Shown here: positions 60,678 to 64,000 of the stretch, in pieces
Numbering within the stretch: the first letter of the stretch is position 1
Layout of the letters: every line of letters starts with the position of its first letter
From: Populus alba
Lineage: Eukaryota; Streptophyta; Magnoliopsida; Malpighiales; Salicaceae
NCBI RefSeq assembly: GCF_005239225.2
Contig: NC_133287.1
Span: forward strand, 15,171,493-15,235,492
Length of the DNA stretch: 64,000 nt
Direction of reading: 5' to 3'
Notes under the pieces: model-generated
What the model saw: the letters and a program-made list of their open reading frames with translations, nothing else
Told to the model about the DNA's origin: nothing
Database searches by the model: none
Translations under genes and position numbers: made by a program

Positions 60678-61114
60678 CAAAACATGCCTAGGGGTAATGG
60701 CTATTATAAAGGGCCAATGTTGTATTTTAGAAGGAGATTTGATCTCTTTAAGGTAAAAATAAAAAAAGGAATGCTTCCTACAACGGGACAAGAAGACATT
60801 TTTTTTTTACAAAAGCAGTTTGATCCTTTTAAGATAACTAGTATCACTGAATTTTGTTAGCAGAGAGACAAGGGAATAATGAATGATCCTCTCAAAATGA
60901 TCAACGAGACACAAAATTTTCAGCAAGTAAATGGATCGTGATGGGTACCATAAAGGTTGAGTTGTGTAAAATTGTAAATATTATGGAATAGACTTAAATA
61001 GGCCAACATGAGTAGGCTAGAAGTTAAGTGGTTAGAAATAATAGATCTTATCAATCAAGCAATAAAGAGATTGAGAAGAAATAAGGACCTATATTTCAAA
61101 CTAGGTAAGATGCT
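60678..61114 (+). other. Repeat-derived DNA
   Basis: No gene. It lies between the 163-bp duplication and the next tandem array within the same gypsy-derived block. Confidence 0.35.
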
Positions 61115-61725
61115 TGTAATTTTTACTTCTCCAATTTTTTACTTTTGAGAAATCTTTTTATTTTTTACCTGGGCAGGTTGCCCATAAAAATTAGACTAAC
61201 CTAAAAATTCTTTGTATTCTTCATAATTAGATAGGTCACCCATTACGATAAGATTAATGTTGAATTCACTTTCATGTATTTTACAAACAAGTCACCCAAA
61301 AAATCAGACCAATGTTGAAATCACTTTCATATATTTCACAAATAGATAGGTCACTTAGAAAATAAGACCATTGTTGAAATCACTTTTATTTATTTCACAA
61401 ATGAGCAGGTCTCTTAGAACAATTATGTCACTTTTGAAAAATCTCTGAATTTTTCACATAAATAGCTGATCACATGAAACAATTAGATCACTTTTGAAAA
61501 ATCTTCAAGTTTCTCACACCAATAGGTAAGTTGCCTGGAACAATTAGATCACTTTTAAAAAATATTTGATTTTTTTATATATTGGGCAGATCGCTTGGAA
61601 TAATTAGATAATTTCTAAAAATCTTTGTGTTTTTCATTGACAAAGTAGGTTATCTCAAACGGCTAATTTCAAAATTTTAGTGTTTCTCGAGGAAGGTCGC
61701 CTCTCAAACGACTAGTTTTGAAGTT
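61115..61725 (+). repeat. Tandem array 5, unit about 60-65 bp, about 9 copies
   Basis: Units hold AATTAGATCACTTTTGAAAAATCTT, a TTTTTCACA box and a TAGGTCGCCCAT-like box. GGGCAGGTTGCCCAT and TAGGTCACCCATTACGATAAGA near its left end match the core of array 2 at 43375-43990. Confidence 0.82.
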
Positions 61726-61742
61726 TTGCAAGGTAAAAAATA

Positions 61743-61747
61743 TAATA

Positions 61748-61788
<41 letters not shown>
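61743..61788. repeat. AAT trinucleotide microsatellite
   Basis: About 15 units of AAT with one interruption near the left end. Confidence 0.95.
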
Positions 61789-61794
<6 letters not shown>

Positions 61795-61899
61795 ATTTTT
61801 TTTGTTATAAGCTTACTGTATAATCTATATATCGTAAGCGTCGTAAATAATGAGCAATTGTTATAACCTAATTATTTTTACCCCATTTGCTTTTATTTT

Positions 61900-62950
61900 G
61901 ATTTTTAAGGGGAGGTTAAATTTGGAATTAAATGATTGAGGACTAATTTTGATCAAGAGAATGTGATACGGTTTAGCCCTGTGATACAACCCAGTAAAGG
62001 TCAAATTCAGATTTTGGCGTAAAAAGCACAATAGTCCAAGTTTACAACAACAGTCATAATTCTCAATCCGACCGTTGGATCGAACTAATATTTTATATGG
62101 ACTCTCCAGACATGTTTTACTACCTTGGGTTAAACGTTCAGGTCAATTGGAGTTTGGGAAGGCACTACAATACTGGTCAACAGAGGTTGTACAAATTTTG
62201 TTATTTACTTCTATTTGACTTGTGAACTTCCTATTTGATTAGGATTCTTTTCTTACAAGGATGTGACAGCTGGTTTTGGGAATTTCGTAGTACCACAATG
62301 ATCTTTAATGAGTTGCAATATAATCTACAAGTGTGGCAAGGATTCATTAATGTTTTAGAATTCTTTTCTTATAAGAATTCCTTATTCATCTTAGCTACAC
62401 AAGGAAAGAAGGGCTAGTGGTATTTAATGACAGATTAGTTATTTTTATTATTATTTTTTTCATGTTTGGGTTTAATTAAAACTTTGTTTTAAACTAGGGT
62501 CCAAGACTTTTTTGGATCAGGTTATGGGCTTTTCAGTTTGGGGTTGTTGGTCAGTTTTATTTGGGGGTCAGTCCACCCCATAAATGTAGATCCATTAGGG
62601 TTAACTTTTCAAGAACTATTTAAACTCATGTAAACCAAAATTTCAGCAACTTTGATGATTATTACTTCTAAATTTTTCAAATTTAACGTGTGAGAGTGAT
62701 TCTTGCATACTTCAGTTCTTGAACAAACTGAATTTGATTTATCGAAAGATTAACTGGCTTCGTGGTGTCATTCTACTCATTCTAAGTGTTGATGTCTTGA
62801 AATAGGTTTTCATTGTGTCGCACTTTTATCAGACCTATTTCAGCTTTTCGGGATCATATCTCAATCTTGATTGTCGGTTACGTGACCACATGATTACGAA
62901 GTTCGCATCATAATGATTTTTCAACTTATAAAAAAAAAAGGAATATAATG
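61900..62950 (+). repeat. Gypsy-type LTR-like sequence
   Basis: The U3-like motifs at 61980-62210 parallel 15880-16070. TATTTAAACTCATGTAAACC (62619-62638) followed by TTTCAGCAACTTTGATGATT looks like a promoter and R region. GTGTCGCACTTTTATCAGACC and later GC-richer parts could be U5. The ends are not defined. Confidence 0.4.
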
Positions 62951-63113
62951 TGTTTTTGTCCTCCTCTCTCCTAATCTTTATTTTAAAAAAAGATATGATA
63001 ATTTAAGTTATTCATTTTCAAATTTAATTTTAAATTCTAATCAAATTTAAATTTTTTTAAAATAATTATTTTATTTGAGATTTTGTTTTTCATGTGTTAT
63101 GAAACTCTTGTAT

Positions 63114-63121
63114 TATAAATA
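63114..63121 (+). promoter_or_regulatory. Possible TATA box for a gene at the right edge
   Basis: TATAAATA lies about 35 bp upstream of a GC-richer, exon-like stretch. Spacing fits a transcription start near 63148. Confidence 0.35.
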
Positions 63122-63147
63122 TAGATCTTACAAATAAAAAATAAAAA

Positions 63148-63285
63148 TACCCAGAGTTTCAAGTTTTGAATTGCCGGCAACCATCTACCCTCCGACGAGA
63201 CCACCCCCGAGTTTCATCTTTGTTCGATACTGCCACCAACATCAACCCATTAAAGCAATTGCAGAGACATGTACGATAATACCAG
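63148..63285 (+). other. Possible first exon of a gene extending beyond the window
   Basis: This stretch is clearly less AT-rich than its surroundings (GCCGGCAACC, CCTCCGACGAGACCACCCCC). It is preceded by a TATA box and ends at a good donor (ACCAG|GTACGC, intron from 63286). An ATG at 63269 would start a reading frame only six codons before the donor, so the exon would be mostly leader. No protein can be named. A GC-rich relic in repeat DNA is the alternative. Confidence 0.35.
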
Positions 63286-63619
63286 GTACGCTCTTAATCC
63301 TCACTCTCTGAAAATAATTGTCTAGTTATTTTTGTTTAACATGCGTAAGTCATTAAAATAGGAAACAAGGATTCCTAGGAATGTTGGCTTTGTCATCTTT
63401 GGTTGTGGATGAGGGAATTTATTGCTACTGTCCTACCTAGATTATATATTTTTTTTCTTTTATTTGCATGACGCGTTTTATGTTGTAATTTTATTTTTTT
63501 TTTTATTGCATAAAAGGTGGACTTTTGGCCTTGCACTCATATAAACTCTAAAAAAATGAAAAAAAAAGGGCATCATAATGTATCCTGGCTTGGAAGCGCA
63601 TGCTTGGGACTCTGTAAAA

Positions 63620-63780
63620 TATGATTGTAATTATTCTTTAAAATATTTTTTATTTAAAAATATATTAAAATAATATATATTTTTTTATTTTTTTTAAATT
63701 TTTTTTAATATTAACTTATCAAAATAATCTGAAAATACTTAAATTTTTTTTAAAAAAAATATAAAAACAAACCTTATTCT
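63620..63780. repeat. AT-rich interspersed repeat, copy 2
   Basis: Same order of motifs as 925-1095 (CTTTAAAATATTTTTTAT, ATATATTAAAATAATATA, then AACTTATCAAAATAAT-TGAAAATACTTAAA). A further short piece of the same type occurs at 63940-63980. Confidence 0.5.
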
Positions 63781-64000
63781 AGTTTGCGTGTGTGATAGAT
63801 TAAATTTTTGGAAACTCACAAGGTTTTTTTTTTTCCCTCTCTTTTTATTCTAATGATCAGGATATTTTGGTGATATTGGTCTCCTTCCAGCTTCAGTCAT
63901 GGCGGGTCCTAATATGTAAATTTACCGATATAATAGGCAACATGTTTTTAAAATATTTTTTTTATTTTTTAATATGTCATCTATTCTGTTGATAAATACG
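63781..64000. other. AT-rich right edge, no gene seen
   Basis: It may be intron of the possible gene starting at 63148. Nothing else is visible. Confidence 0.35.

Overview
The window is nuclear DNA of a flowering plant. Genes are split by GT-AG introns, the intergenic DNA is very AT-rich, and much of the rest is decayed retrotransposons. The proteins (a P5A-type ATPase, a flavonol synthase, an S-domain-type receptor kinase fragment) and the repeat style suggest a woody eudicot, most likely Salicaceae (Populus or Salix). The species call is an inference from memory of protein and repeat style, not a search result.

Two intact protein-coding genes are supported, both on the minus strand. (1) Positions 2190-13343 hold a complete 21-exon gene for the ER-resident P5A ATPase (Arabidopsis MIA/PDR2 type). 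I reconstructed every exon: the junctions are all GT-AG and the frame stays open for 1188 residues. (2) Positions 37939-40498 hold a complete 3-exon, 334-residue flavonol synthase-type 2-oxoglutarate/Fe(II) dioxygenase, with a TATA box upstream. A possible first exon of another gene (+ strand) lies near the right edge at about 63150-63285.

Two host-gene remnants are present. One is an oxysterol-binding-protein-related (ORP) pseudogene, 30365-31193 minus. The other is an S-domain-type receptor kinase fragment, 50645-51775 minus, with a premature stop, a frameshift and a damaged DFG motif.

The rest is mobile DNA. 13.6-20.4 kb is T- or A-rich repeat. 20.4-23.7 kb is a decayed Ty3/gypsy pol. 23.7-24.6 kb is a truncated LTR (called family A here). 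24.6-25.5 and 41.35-42.35 kb are two minus-strand Ty1/copia fragments of one family. 25698-30361 is an end-to-end Ty1/copia element (207-bp LTRs, CTTCT target duplication). 31812-35924 is a 5'-truncated L1-type LINE with a 15-bp target duplication. 36711-36892 is a tRNA-like SINE with an 11-bp target duplication. 42.7-62.9 kb is a heap of gypsy material, much of it resembling the Tat/Ogre group: tandem-repeat arrays, two inverted copies of an LTR end with primer-binding site, a self-nested pair of family-A LTRs, and a gypsy integrase.

The two intact genes show no operon-like or pathway link to each other. I found no CRISPR, rRNA or tRNA gene and no clear sign of a new multi-gene system. The items most worth a second look are the receptor-kinase fragment abutting a retroelement leader, the LTR inserted in opposite orientation into a copy of itself, and the family of related tandem arrays.
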